Part shown: in pieces, positions 6,066 to 11,838 of the stretch | Layout of the letters: the number at the start of each line of letters is the position of its first letter | How positions within the stretch are numbered: the stretch's first letter is position 1 | Assembly (NCBI GenBank): GCA_913056245.1 | Contig: CAJXME010000016.1 | Location: 1 to 11,838, forward strand | Direction of reading: 5' to 3' | Length of the DNA stretch: 11,838 nt | Source of the DNA: an uncultured Alphaproteobacteria bacterium | GTDB taxonomy: Bacteria > Pseudomonadota > Alphaproteobacteria > Puniceispirillales > UBA1172 | The notes under the pieces: model-generated | Databases searched by the model: none | Told to the model about the DNA's origin: nothing | Seen by the model: the letters and a program-made list of their open reading frames with translations, nothing else | Program-made: the position numbers and the translations under genes

Positions 6066-7559
6066 TTAATTGTTGAGGGGGAAGTTGAACTGCGCGCCAG
6101 AGCGAATCCCCGTTGGCCAGCGTGAGGTGACCGTCTTCAAGCGGGTGTAGAACCGCACGGCTTCCATCCCATAAGCGCCATGATCACCAAAGATCGAACG
6201 CTTCCAGCCGCCGAAAGAGTGATACGCCACCGGCACCGGAATAGGCACATTCACGCCCACCATCCCGATTTCAATTTGATCCGCGTAAGACCGCGCGGCG
6301 TCACCATCGCGGGTGAAAATCGCCGTGCCATTGCCGTATTCATGGTCATTGACCATTTGAACAGCGCTATCGAAACTATCGGCGCGGACAACGCTCAACA
6401 CAGGGCCAAAGATTTCTTCTTTGTAAATCGTCATATCGGCGGTGACATTGTCAAACAAAGAGCCGCCGATGAAATAGCCGTTTTCATAGCCCTGCAATTT
6501 AAAGCCGCGGCCATCCACCACCAAGTCAGCGCCTTCTTTGACGCCTGTATCGATATAACCTGAAACTTTGTTCAAATGCTGTTGGGTGATCAACGGCCCC
6601 ATTTCGGCGTCAGGGTCATCCCATGGACCGACTTTAATCGCCGCTACTTTTGGCGCTAATTTTTCGACCAAGCGATCGGCGGTGTCTTGCCCCACAGGAA
6701 CAGCGACGGAAATCGCCATGCAGCGTTCACCCGCCGAACCATAACCAGCCCCCATCAGAGCATCAACGGCTTGGTCGAGATCAGCGTCAGGCATGATCAC
6801 CATATGATTCTTCGCCCCGCCTAAAGCCTGCACGCGCTTGCCATGGGCGGTGCCCGTCGAATAGACATATTCCGCAATGGGAGTTGAGCCGACGAAACTG
6901 ACGCCTTTGACATCAGGATGGGTCAAGATGGCGTCCACGGCGTCTTTGCCGCCATTGACGATATGCATCACGCCTTTAGGCAGACCCGCTTGATGGAGCA
7001 ATTCCAGCGCCAATTGAGGTGCCGCTGGGTCACGTTCCGAAGGCTTCAGGATAAAGGTATTGCCGCAAGCCAGCGCCATGGGGAACATCCACATCGGCAC
7101 CATGGCAGGGAAGTTAAACGGCGTAATCCCAGCCATCACCCCCAAGGGTTGACGGTCGGAATAACTGTCGATCGCAGGGCCAACATTGCGGGTGTAATCG
7201 CCGCGCAGGAGATGCGGAATCCCGCAAGCAAACTCAACCACTTCAATGCCGCGGATCACTTCACCGCGGGCGTCTTCTTTGGTTTTGCCATGTTGGCGGG
7301 AAATGGCTTCAGCCATGGCGTCTAAGTTTTGCTCAAGCAATTCTTTATAGGCAAACATGATGCGGGCGCGCTTTAATGGCGGCGTGTTGGCCCAGCCGGG
7401 AAGCGCTTCTTTTGCCGCGGCCACCGCTTGATCAACGATGCCTTTGCCAGAAAGATGAATCGTGCCGGTTTCTTCACCTGTGGCGGGATTAAACACCGGC
7501 TGCGTGCCCATGTCTCCATCCACCATCTCACCATTGATCACGTTTTTATAAACAGCCAT
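6066..7559 (-). CDS. mmsA: CoA-acylating methylmalonate-semialdehyde dehydrogenase
   Basis: A 497-residue aldehyde dehydrogenase. It converts (methyl)malonate semialdehyde with NAD+ and CoA to propionyl- or acetyl-CoA plus CO2, in valine, beta-alanine/pyrimidine, myo-inositol and 3-hydroxypropionate breakdown. Visible features are ITPFNFPAMVPMWM (residues 145-158), the cofactor loop SFVGST (221-226), GGAKNH (247-252), where Asn251 replaces the general-base glutamate of hydrolytic ALDHs as in CoA-acylating members, and catalytic Cys280 in GERCMA. The C-terminal SRWPTGIRSGAQFNFP is typical of MmsA/IolA. The start is set at ATG 7559 because GGAGG ends six bases upstream; a longer reading from TTG at 7571 would place the start inside that ribosome-binding site. 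An Lrp-type regulator gene ends 88 bp upstream on the same strand, and a clear terminator follows. Confidence 0.93.
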   Translation of the reverse strand: MAVYKNVINGEMVDGDMGTQPVFNPATGEETGTIHLSGKGIVDQAVAAAKEALPGWANTPPLKRARIMFAYKELLEQNLDAMAEAISRQHGKTKEDARGEVIRGIEVVEFACGIPHLLRGDYTRNVGPAIDSYSDRQPLGVMAGITPFNFPAMVPMWMFPMALACGNTFILKPSERDPAAPQLALELLHQAGLPKGVMHIVNGGKDAVDAILTHPDVKGVSFVGSTPIAEYVYSTGTAHGKRVQALGGAKNHMVIMPDADLDQAVDALMGAGYGSAGERCMAISVAVPVGQDTADRLVEKLAPKVAAIKVGPWDDPDAEMGPLITQQHLNKVSGYIDTGVKEGADLVVDGRGFKLQGYENGYFIGGSLFDNVTADMTIYKEEIFGPVLSVVRADSFDSAVQMVNDHEYGNGTAIFTRDGDAARSYADQIEIGMVGVNVPIPVPVAYHSFGGWKRSIFGDHGAYGMEAVRFYTRLKTVTSRWPTGIRSGAQFNFPLNN

Positions 7560-7620
7560 TCCTGCCTCCAATTGATTCCGTCCCCATGTTTTGGATCATG
7601 GCAGGGCAGAAATCAACCTT

Positions 7621-7644
7621 ATTTCATCGCTTTACGATTTCATC
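7621..7644 (-). promoter_or_regulatory. Direct repeats between the Lrp-type gene and mmsA
   Basis: The 88-bp gap (7560-7647) contains two copies of GATGAAAT (minus strand; 7644-7637 and 7628-7621) spaced 16 bp apart, with ATCG-TAAAG-CGAT between them. No terminator-like hairpin was seen in this gap, so mmsA may be transcribed both from the regulator's promoter and from its own. A role as an Lrp-type binding site is only a guess. Confidence 0.2.
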
Positions 7645-7647
7645 CTG

Positions 7648-8130
7648 TTACGTTTTCACCGCGTCACGATTGGGCAGGGGTAAGGCGGTGGTGTATTTGA
7701 TTTGCTCCATGGCAAAAGACGACGACACATCGGTCAGTTTCACCTTGCTGATAAGTTTTTTGTAAAACGCATCATATTGCGGCATATCCGCGACCACCAC
7801 CCGCAACAAATAATCGACATCGCCGCTCATCCGATAAAACTCGACCACTTCCGGCATTTCGCTCACGATCTTCGCGAAATTCGACAGCCACTCGGCGTTG
7901 TGTTCATTCGTTCGAACCGCCACAAAAACAGATAGCCCCGCGCCGATCTTCTGGCCATTGAGCAAGGCCACACGGCGGCGGATAACCCCCTGCTCTTCGA
8001 GCCGCTGGATTCGCCGCCAGCAAGGGGTCACCGAAAGCCCAACCCGGCGGGCGATATCCGCCACCGCAAGGCTGGTATCCTGCTGTAAAATATTGAGGAT
8101 GGCGATATCCGTCTGGTCAATATTCACCAT
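7648..8130 (-). CDS. Lrp/AsnC family transcriptional regulator
   Basis: A 160-residue DNA-binding regulator. Residues 1-55 hold the winged helix-turn-helix (IDQTDIAILNILQQD, then VADIARRVGLSVTPCWRRIQ with its recognition helix near 33-44). Residues 63-145 form the RAM/ligand-binding beta-alpha-beta-beta-alpha-beta domain, with VEFYRMSGDVDYLLRV as the characteristic strand pair. Such proteins form dimers or octamers and sense amino acids. Length is normal for the family. AGGAG (8141-8137) six bases before ATG supports the start. Its position directly upstream of mmsA on the same strand, with similar arrangements known for branched-chain amino-acid regulators such as BkdR, suggests it controls mmsA and/or the nearby catabolic operon. 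A palindrome and repeats before its start suggest autoregulation. Confidence 0.92.
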   Translation of the reverse strand: MVNIDQTDIAILNILQQDTSLAVADIARRVGLSVTPCWRRIQRLEEQGVIRRRVALLNGQKIGAGLSVFVAVRTNEHNAEWLSNFAKIVSEMPEVVEFYRMSGDVDYLLRVVVADMPQYDAFYKKLISKVKLTDVSSSFAMEQIKYTTALPLPNRDAVKT

Positions 8131-8140
8131 GATCTTCTCC

Positions 8141-8174
8141 TGATGGTCCTATGATGGTCATAGGCGTGATGGTC
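8141..8174 (-). promoter_or_regulatory. Candidate autoregulatory operator of the Lrp-type gene
   Basis: Just upstream of the ribosome-binding site is a perfect 7-bp inverted repeat CCTATGA-TGG-TCATAGG (8148-8164). Overlapping it are three exact copies of TGATGGTC (plus-strand reading; 8141-8148, 8152-8159, 8167-8174). Symmetric sites of about 15-17 bp are usual for Lrp/AsnC dimers. In RNA the same repeat could form a small hairpin near the ribosome-binding site. A possible -10, TATACT on the minus strand (8221-8216), lies in the AT-rich stretch further upstream. Confidence 0.4.
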
Positions 8175-8240
8175 GTCTGCTGGCATCCTCAAATTAAAAT
8201 ATTTTTTTGTAAATGAGTATAATTATTAATGATGTTAGAA

Positions 8241-9059
8241 TTATTTTTTATGTTTAGCCAAATACCCGTAAAATCCATTCTCATCCATGGGGGCGGTGAG
8301 AAAGCCTTTATTCCACCTCCGCCGCTGATGAAGCGCATGGATAACCGCCAGCCTCGCCATACCCGTGAGCGCAGTTTGCCGGCGATGATAACGCTGGATC
8401 GTGGCTTGATAGCGGCGATCCACATGATGCCCGAAGGATGCCTTGGCGGTAATACTGCCGCCTTGTAAATTGAGGGCGTAATAAACGGAGGGCGCCATCG
8501 GCGCGCGGCCGCCCACCTGCCCTAAAACCTCAATGACATGAAACACATCTTGCCCCGCCCCATGATCAAAGCCCGGGGTCAATTCCCGCCGCAAGAGGGG
8601 ATGAAATGATCCCGGCCAGCGGCCAAAATCCTGGGGGGTCAACCAGGATTGATCCGCGCCAAGCGTGATCAGCGAGGTGCCATCGCTCGCCATCACCCGG
8701 GTCGGGGCGAAAGCTGCACCATGCCGCCGCGCGAGCATCAAGAGCGCATCGAAATAGCCATCGCCGTAATGGTCATCAGCATCCAGAAAAGCCAAATATC
8801 GCCCCGTCGAGGCTCGAATACCGCGATTGCGCGCCGCCCCCGGCCCTGTGCCTTTCCCTGGCGCGGCCAAGACTTTAACCTTCGGCGCCAAGGATTGAGC
8901 AAAACCATAGTCACGGCCATCATCGGCGGCGATGATCACTTCCACCTGATCCCGAAACTTCTGACCCTGCATCGTTTGACGGGCCACGCTCTCAACGGCG
9001 CGGGCAAGGGTCGCTTCGGCTTTGAACGCTGGAATAATGACACTGATCAAGACGGGCAT
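8241..9059 (-). CDS. Family 2 (GT-A) glycosyltransferase
   Basis: About 272 residues from the ATG at 9059. The N-terminus ISVIIPAFKAEATLARAVES is the standard GT2 opening strand and helix. VIIAADDGRDYG (41-52) is the nucleotide-sugar region, PGAARNRGIRASTGRYLAFL (73-92) the conserved helix, and LDADD (92-96) the DxD metal/nucleotide-binding motif. The C-terminal third is basic and lacks clear membrane spans, so it is a soluble or peripheral enzyme; donor and acceptor are unknown. The start is uncertain. GGAGG precedes ATG 9059 by ten bases, while an in-frame GTG at 9077 sits on top of that ribosome-binding site and is less likely. It stands alone, without other polysaccharide genes, between an Lrp-type gene and a methyltransferase, and its 3' end runs into an AT-rich stretch (8196-8262). 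Confidence 0.85.
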   Translation of the reverse strand: MPVLISVIIPAFKAEATLARAVESVARQTMQGQKFRDQVEVIIAADDGRDYGFAQSLAPKVKVLAAPGKGTGPGAARNRGIRASTGRYLAFLDADDHYGDGYFDALLMLARRHGAAFAPTRVMASDGTSLITLGADQSWLTPQDFGRWPGSFHPLLRRELTPGFDHGAGQDVFHVIEVLGQVGGRAPMAPSVYYALNLQGGSITAKASFGHHVDRRYQATIQRYHRRQTALTGMARLAVIHALHQRRRWNKGFLTAPMDENGFYGYLAKHKK

Positions 9060-9265
9060 ATCATCCAATCCTCCCACGGCATCGAGTCGCCTGAGCCATC
9101 ACGATAGCAATCGGAGAAGAATGACGCCATGCCACTCGTGATCATGGAAATTATTAATATCTTCTTAATATTTGCGCGTGAAATAACATTTTCGTGAATG
9201 GACAAGAAATCACCATTTTTTCGCCAAACGTTAACTAAATTTTTACTCTTATATGAGATTATCAT
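9047..9265 (-). CDS. Possible small ORF (72 residues) upstream of and overlapping the glycosyltransferase gene
   Basis: An ATG at 9265 on the minus strand is preceded by GGGGAGG (9278-9272) with six bases between, an excellent ribosome-binding site. The frame runs to TGA at 9047-9049, overlapping the glycosyltransferase start in another frame by 13 bp. The product would begin MIISYKSKNLVNVWRKNGDF and contain a short hydrophobic segment (IKKILIISMITSGMASFF, about residues 33-50). No family is recognised, and the C-terminal third (DGSGDSMPWEDWM) looks like low-quality coding. It might be a leader peptide coupled to the glycosyltransferase, or the same bases might belong to a plus-strand RNA ending at 9315. 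Low confidence. Confidence 0.25.
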   Translation of the reverse strand: MIISYKSKNLVNVWRKNGDFLSIHENVISRANIKKILIISMITSGMASFFSDCYRDGSGDSMPWEDWMICPS

Positions 9266-9282
9266 TTCGATCCTCCCCAACT

Positions 9283-9315
9283 GCACCACCTTTTTCGAAA
9301 GGTGGTGCTTTTTTT
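9283..9315 (+). terminator. Strong orphan intrinsic terminator upstream of the SAM methyltransferase gene
   Basis: A perfect 11-bp stem, GCACCACCTTT (9283-9293) with AAAGGTGGTGC (9298-9308), closed by a TTCG tetraloop, is followed by seven Ts (9309-9315). The T-tract makes it directional on the + strand. No recognised gene on that strand precedes it back to the window start of the glycosyltransferase region, and it ends 23 bases before the methyltransferase ATG. It could end a small RNA, act as an attenuator in a leader, or block transcription toward the methyltransferase. Confidence 0.85.
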
Positions 9316-9326
9316 GGCGAGGCGGT

Positions 9327-9339
9327 TATAGTGACGCCA
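9327..9339 (+). promoter_or_regulatory. -10 box placed for a leaderless methyltransferase transcript
   Basis: TATAGT (9327-9332) is followed by six bases and then the ATG at 9339, so a transcript from this box would begin at or next to the A of the start codon. No Shine-Dalgarno sequence sits at normal distance; GAGG is about 16 bases away. No good -35 is present at 17 bp, where the terminator stem and T-tract lie. Leaderless mRNAs are common in alphaproteobacteria. Confidence 0.4.
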
Positions 9340-10295
9340 TGACCACCGCCCTTACCCAAAACGCAGACGCGCCCTTGATCCTTACCCCCGAAGGCTGGCA
9401 GGATTATCGCCTTTTGGATAGCGGTGATGGCCGCAAACTTGAGCAAGTGGGGCCATATCGGTTCATCCGCCCCGAAGCGCAAGCGCTTTGGCCACCGGCT
9501 TTGCCCGCCTCGGCATGGGATGATGCCGATGGCGAATTTGTCGCCAGCGCGAGCCAGAAAAATTCAGGGCAAGGTGATGATGACGCGGGCAAATGGCGGC
9601 TTTCGCCAAAACTGCCCCCGGAATGGATCGTATCCTATGACGGCTTGCGTTTCATGGCGATGCCGACGCCGTTTCGCCATCTTGGGTTTTTCCCCGAACA
9701 ATCGGCGCATTGGCAATGGTGCGCTGAACGGTGCCGTGATTTCAGCCGCCAGCATGGCCGGGCGCCAAAAATATTAAACCTCTTTGGCTATACCGGTGTG
9801 GCGAGCCTTCATGCCGCCGCCAATGGCGCGGATGTCACCCATGTGGATTCCTCCAAAAAAGCCATCGCTCAAGCCTTTGAGAACCGCAACACCGCTGGCC
9901 TTTCCGACGCGCCGATCCGCTTTATTACCGAAGACGCACGCAGTTTTGTCAAACGCGAAGCCCGCCGTGAGCGCGCCTATGATGGCGTCATCCTCGACCC
10001 ACCCAAATATGGCCGCGGCGCGAAAGGGGAGGTCTGGCGGATGGAAGACGACATCGCCCCCCTGCTCCATGACATTGCCATGATCTTATCAGAAGACGCG
10101 CAATTCGTGGTGCTGACATCCTACGCGATCCGCAGCAGTTTTCTGAGCCTTCATCATGTGATGGATCACCAGATCAGCCAGCACCCGTCCAAACCGCGCG
10201 GCGGGATCATCACGTCCGGCGAACTCGCGGCTGTTGAAGCCAACCCTCGCGGCTATCGGATCGGCCAAGCCATTTTTGCACGCTGGCAAGCCTAA
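9339..10295 (+). CDS. Class I SAM-dependent methyltransferase (COG1092, RlmI-like catalytic domain)
   Basis: A 318-residue enzyme from the ATG at 9339; the same frame is open further upstream to 9198, but that extension crosses a strong terminator and lacks a ribosome-binding site. Residues 1-125 form a beta-rich N-terminal part (LEQVGPYRFIRPEAQALWP). The Rossmann catalytic domain follows with motif I LNLFGYTGVASL (146-157), acidic D170 in VTHVD, D199 in TEDAR, and motif IV LDPPKYGRG (219-227). The DPPK(Y/F) motif and fold match the RlmI/RlmK group of 23S rRNA cytosine-5 or guanine-N7 methyltransferases, but the PUA domain of RlmI is absent, so the substrate is open. It is convergent with an RNA methyltransferase gene, with 10 bp between stop codons. 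Confidence 0.88.
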   Translation: MTTALTQNADAPLILTPEGWQDYRLLDSGDGRKLEQVGPYRFIRPEAQALWPPALPASAWDDADGEFVASASQKNSGQGDDDAGKWRLSPKLPPEWIVSYDGLRFMAMPTPFRHLGFFPEQSAHWQWCAERCRDFSRQHGRAPKILNLFGYTGVASLHAAANGADVTHVDSSKKAIAQAFENRNTAGLSDAPIRFITEDARSFVKREARRERAYDGVILDPPKYGRGAKGEVWRMEDDIAPLLHDIAMILSEDAQFVVLTSYAIRSSFLSLHHVMDHQISQHPSKPRGGIITSGELAAVEANPRGYRIGQAIFARWQA

Positions 10296-10305
10296 TCTTA
10301 TTTGA

Positions 10306-11118
10306 TCAATTGCCGCTTTGGCCTCTGCCAATATGCCGATGATATTCATAGAGCGCCACGCCCGTCGCCACCGCCAGATTGAGCGAATCCGACCGCCCCA
10401 GCATCGGCATCCGAATAAGACCTGTGGCAGCAGCCATTAAGGCTGGTGTCAACCCCGCCTGCTCATTGCCCATCATCAGCATCATCGGCTCTTGCCATTC
10501 GGCCTCGCGGTAATCCACCGATGCGGGCAGGGCCGTGCCGAGGATGGCGCCTTTATAATCCCGCGCCGCGTCGATGAAAGCGGCTTCTGTCATTTGCGCC
10601 ATGGGGATGTTGAACAACGCCCCCATGGAGGCGCGCACGGCTTCGACGGAAAACGCATCACAGCATTCGCCCACCAGCAAGACGCCTTCAGCCGCGACCG
10701 CATCCGCCGTGCGCAGGATTGTGCCGAGATTGCCCGGATCACGCACACGATCAAGCACCAGCCAGCATCCTTTTTGAGCGGCAAAAGCCGTGCTGGGTTC
10801 TGCCCATTTTTCGGCAAAGCTTGCCAAGACCATTTGGGGGTTGTCCTTGCGGCTTAATTTCGACAGCACGGCTTCGCTGACGCTGATCACATCGGCGCCT
10901 TGGTCGTCGGCTTGGCGGATCAAGCGTTTCACCATGGTGTCGTCTTCACGGCCTTCGAGAAAAACAAAATGTTGCGGCGACCAGCCGAGATCAAAGGCTT
11001 CAGTGACAATCCGCGTGCCTTCAGCCAAAAAAAGACCTTCGGCTTTTCGGCGTTTGCGTTCATGCAAGGCGCGCAGAGATTTGATCACAGGGTTGGTGAG
11101 GCTATGGATTTGACGCAT
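10306..11118 (-). CDS. SpoU/TrmH family RNA 2'-O-ribose methyltransferase
   Basis: A 270-residue SPOUT enzyme that methylates ribose 2'-OH in rRNA or tRNA using SAM bound in a C-terminal trefoil knot. Residues 1-100 form the SpoU substrate-binding domain (ITS-like opening SLTNPVIKSLRALHERKRRK, then FLAEGTRIV). The knot motifs are present: motif 1 LDRVRDPGNLGTILRTADA (122-140, with N130 and R137), motif 2 MMGNEQAGL (215-223) and motif 3 IRMPMLGRSDSLNLAVA (235-251). The start is ATG 11118, with CAGGAG six bases upstream. A longer in-frame reading to 11202 adds 28 residues with no ribosome-binding site and no family resemblance. It cannot be assigned to RlmB, TrmH or a YsgA-like group with confidence. 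Its promoter should lie in the 224-bp gap shared with the divergent GlxA-type gene. Confidence 0.92.
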   Translation of the reverse strand: MRQIHSLTNPVIKSLRALHERKRRKAEGLFLAEGTRIVTEAFDLGWSPQHFVFLEGREDDTMVKRLIRQADDQGADVISVSEAVLSKLSRKDNPQMVLASFAEKWAEPSTAFAAQKGCWLVLDRVRDPGNLGTILRTADAVAAEGVLLVGECCDAFSVEAVRASMGALFNIPMAQMTEAAFIDAARDYKGAILGTALPASVDYREAEWQEPMMLMMGNEQAGLTPALMAAATGLIRMPMLGRSDSLNLAVATGVALYEYHRHIGRGQSGN

Positions 11119-11214
11119 GGAAAACTCCTGACCGGCAGTGTAGCGAAAACCGCAGGATGATCCTATCGATAATGCAAGCCTTCCTCGCATTTCATGATCC
11201 ATCAGATTTTTGAC

Positions 11215-11243
11215 ATTTTGCTAAAAACACCAAAAATTTTGCT
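11215..11243 (+). promoter_or_regulatory. 21-bp-spaced direct repeats in the promoter region of the GlxA-type gene
   Basis: Two exact copies of ATTTTGCT begin at 11215 and 11236, that is 21 bp apart, two helical turns. AraC-family regulators typically bind direct half-sites spaced about 21 bp. A -35-like TTGACA (11210-11215) precedes the first copy, and TTGCTG (11239-11244) followed after 17 bp by CATTAT (11262-11267) is another possible promoter. The rest of the 11119-11342 gap shows no gene. The repeats are seen; an autoregulatory role is inferred. Confidence 0.3.
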
Positions 11244-11342
11244 GGATGCGATGGATATTTTCATTATATCGTCATATTGGATCAGCGTGGTCATGTTTTC
11301 TGCCCAATGGCAGGGGTCATGCTCGGCTTGTTGGAGTGTCCT

Positions 11343-11838
11343 ATGGGCGACAATCGCATTAAAGTTTTGCTTTCCTCAGGCAATGAAAATGAAGTCTTCA
11401 AAGTTGGCTTCCTGCTGGTCAATAATTTTTCCATGCTGGCCTTTTCTTCGGCGATTGAACCTCTTCGTTCCGCCAATCGGATGAGCGACCGCAAACTCTT
11501 TGAATGGGTCATCGCGTCGGAAAATGGTGAAAGCGTCATGGCCAGCAATGGCGTTGAAGTCGCCGCCAATGGCGATTTGGAAGACCTCGCCTCTTGCCGC
11601 ATGGTGTTTGCTTGTGGCGGGCTTGATGTCCAGAAATACACCACCAAGGAAGTCATCAACGCGCTTCGATTGGTGGAACGGCGCGGCGCGGCGATTGGGG
11701 CGATATGCACGGGCACCTATCTCTTGGCTGTGGCGGGGCTTTTGAAAGATCGCCGTTGCACCATCCATTGGGAAAATCATGACGGTTTGGTGGAAGAATT
11801 CCCCGATTTGGACGTCACCTCAGACCTTTTTGAAATCG
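11343..11838 (+). CDS. GlxA/GbdR-like transcriptional regulator, DJ-1/PfpI-domain half (runs off the window)
   Basis: 165 codons are visible from ATG 11343 and the frame is still open at the edge; GGAG six bases upstream supports this start over an in-frame ATG at 11319. Residues 18-165 are a class I glutamine-amidotransferase-like (DJ-1/PfpI) domain: FKVGFLLVNNFSMLAFSSAI, ANRMSDRKLFEW, MASNGVEV (66-73), VFACGG (88-93), and the nucleophile-elbow motif GAICTGTYLLA (119-129, Cys122), then IHWEN (141-145). This arrangement is typical of GlxA-family regulators, in which an AraC-type helix-turn-helix pair follows; that half would lie beyond 11838. The closest remembered relatives are GbdR and CdhR, activators of glycine betaine and carnitine catabolism, so control of quaternary-amine use is plausible but not shown. 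Confidence 0.85.
   Translation, partial: MGDNRIKVLLSSGNENEVFKVGFLLVNNFSMLAFSSAIEPLRSANRMSDRKLFEWVIASENGESVMASNGVEVAANGDLEDLASCRMVFACGGLDVQKYTTKEVINALRLVERRGAAIGAICTGTYLLAVAGLLKDRRCTIHWENHDGLVEEFPDLDVTSDLFEI

Noticed and set aside
6180..7325. Several + strand open frames of 127-135 residues opposite mmsA
   Set aside because: They are rich in H, R and I residues, as expected for the complement of an ALDH gene, and match no family.
7560..7571. TTG at 7571 as the mmsA start
   Set aside because: The codons TTG GAG GCA GGA are the ribosome-binding site of the ATG at 7559, and MmsA proteins normally begin close to that ATG.
9198..9338. N-terminal extension of the SAM methyltransferase from ATG 9198
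   Set aside because: The extension runs through a strong intrinsic terminator, has no ribosome-binding site, and is AT-rich unlike the gene body.
10296..10305. Terminator between the convergent methyltransferase genes
   Set aside because: Only 10 bp separate the stop codons, and apart from a short TTGATCAA palindrome there is no stem and T-tract.
11119..11202. ATG at 11202 as the start of the SpoU methyltransferase
   Set aside because: The extra 28 residues have no family similarity, and the inner ATG at 11118 has CAGGAG at ideal spacing.

Overview
The window looks like chromosomal DNA of an alphaproteobacterium. GC is close to half by eye, and the gene families (a DadA-type FAD dehydrogenase, an Ldh2-family reductase, an MmsA-type dehydrogenase with a nearby Lrp/AsnC regulator, a GlxA/GbdR-like regulator, a bacterial CCDC90-like coiled coil) are typical of heterotrophic, probably marine, members such as the SAR116 or Roseobacter lineages. 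That placement is recognition from protein sequence only. No rRNA, tRNA, CRISPR, insertion sequence, phage gene or attachment site was seen. Coding density is high and no gene-free stretch exceeds 300 bases.

Layout. Bases 1-357 hold the 3' end of an Ldh2-family NAD(P)H oxidoreductase on the + strand. Facing it is a small membrane-anchored coiled-coil protein built of 11-residue repeats (381-977, -). Then comes a tight minus-strand operon, in transcription order MFS transporter (5906-4632), L-2-hydroxyglutarate-oxidase-like flavoprotein (4623-3508), DadA-like flavoprotein (3511-2264) and M24 metallohydrolase (2242-1079). Gaps are 8 bp, a 4-bp ATGA overlap, and 21 bp. Next on the minus strand are a CoA-acylating methylmalonate-semialdehyde dehydrogenase (7559-6066, with its own hairpin terminator), an Lrp/AsnC regulator (8130-7648) and a family-2 glycosyltransferase (9059-8241). 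On the + strand follows a class I SAM methyltransferase (9339-10295), convergent with a SpoU/TrmH RNA methyltransferase (11118-10306, -). Divergent from that is the 5' end of a GlxA-type regulator (11343 to the window edge), whose AraC-type DNA-binding half would lie outside.

How the genes may work together. The four-gene operon reads as an uptake-and-oxidation module: the transporter brings in an amino-acid-like compound, the M24 enzyme hydrolyses a C-N bond, and two flavoproteins oxidise amine and/or hydroxy-acid groups. The substrate cannot be fixed from sequence. MmsA feeds semialdehydes from valine, beta-alanine, pyrimidine, inositol or 3-hydroxypropionate breakdown into propionyl- or acetyl-CoA, and the adjacent Lrp-type protein is its natural candidate regulator. 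The RNA and SAM methyltransferases are housekeeping-like.

Five gene starts were set from ribosome-binding sites or transcription signals rather than the longest open frame: mmsA, glycosyltransferase, SAM methyltransferase, SpoU methyltransferase and GlxA regulator. The most unexplained stretch is 9060-9338. It is AT-rich and carries a strong orphan intrinsic terminator on the + strand, a possible 72-residue ORF with an excellent ribosome-binding site on the minus strand, and a -10 box positioned for a leaderless methyltransferase mRNA. No clearly new system was found; the findings are moderate leads.
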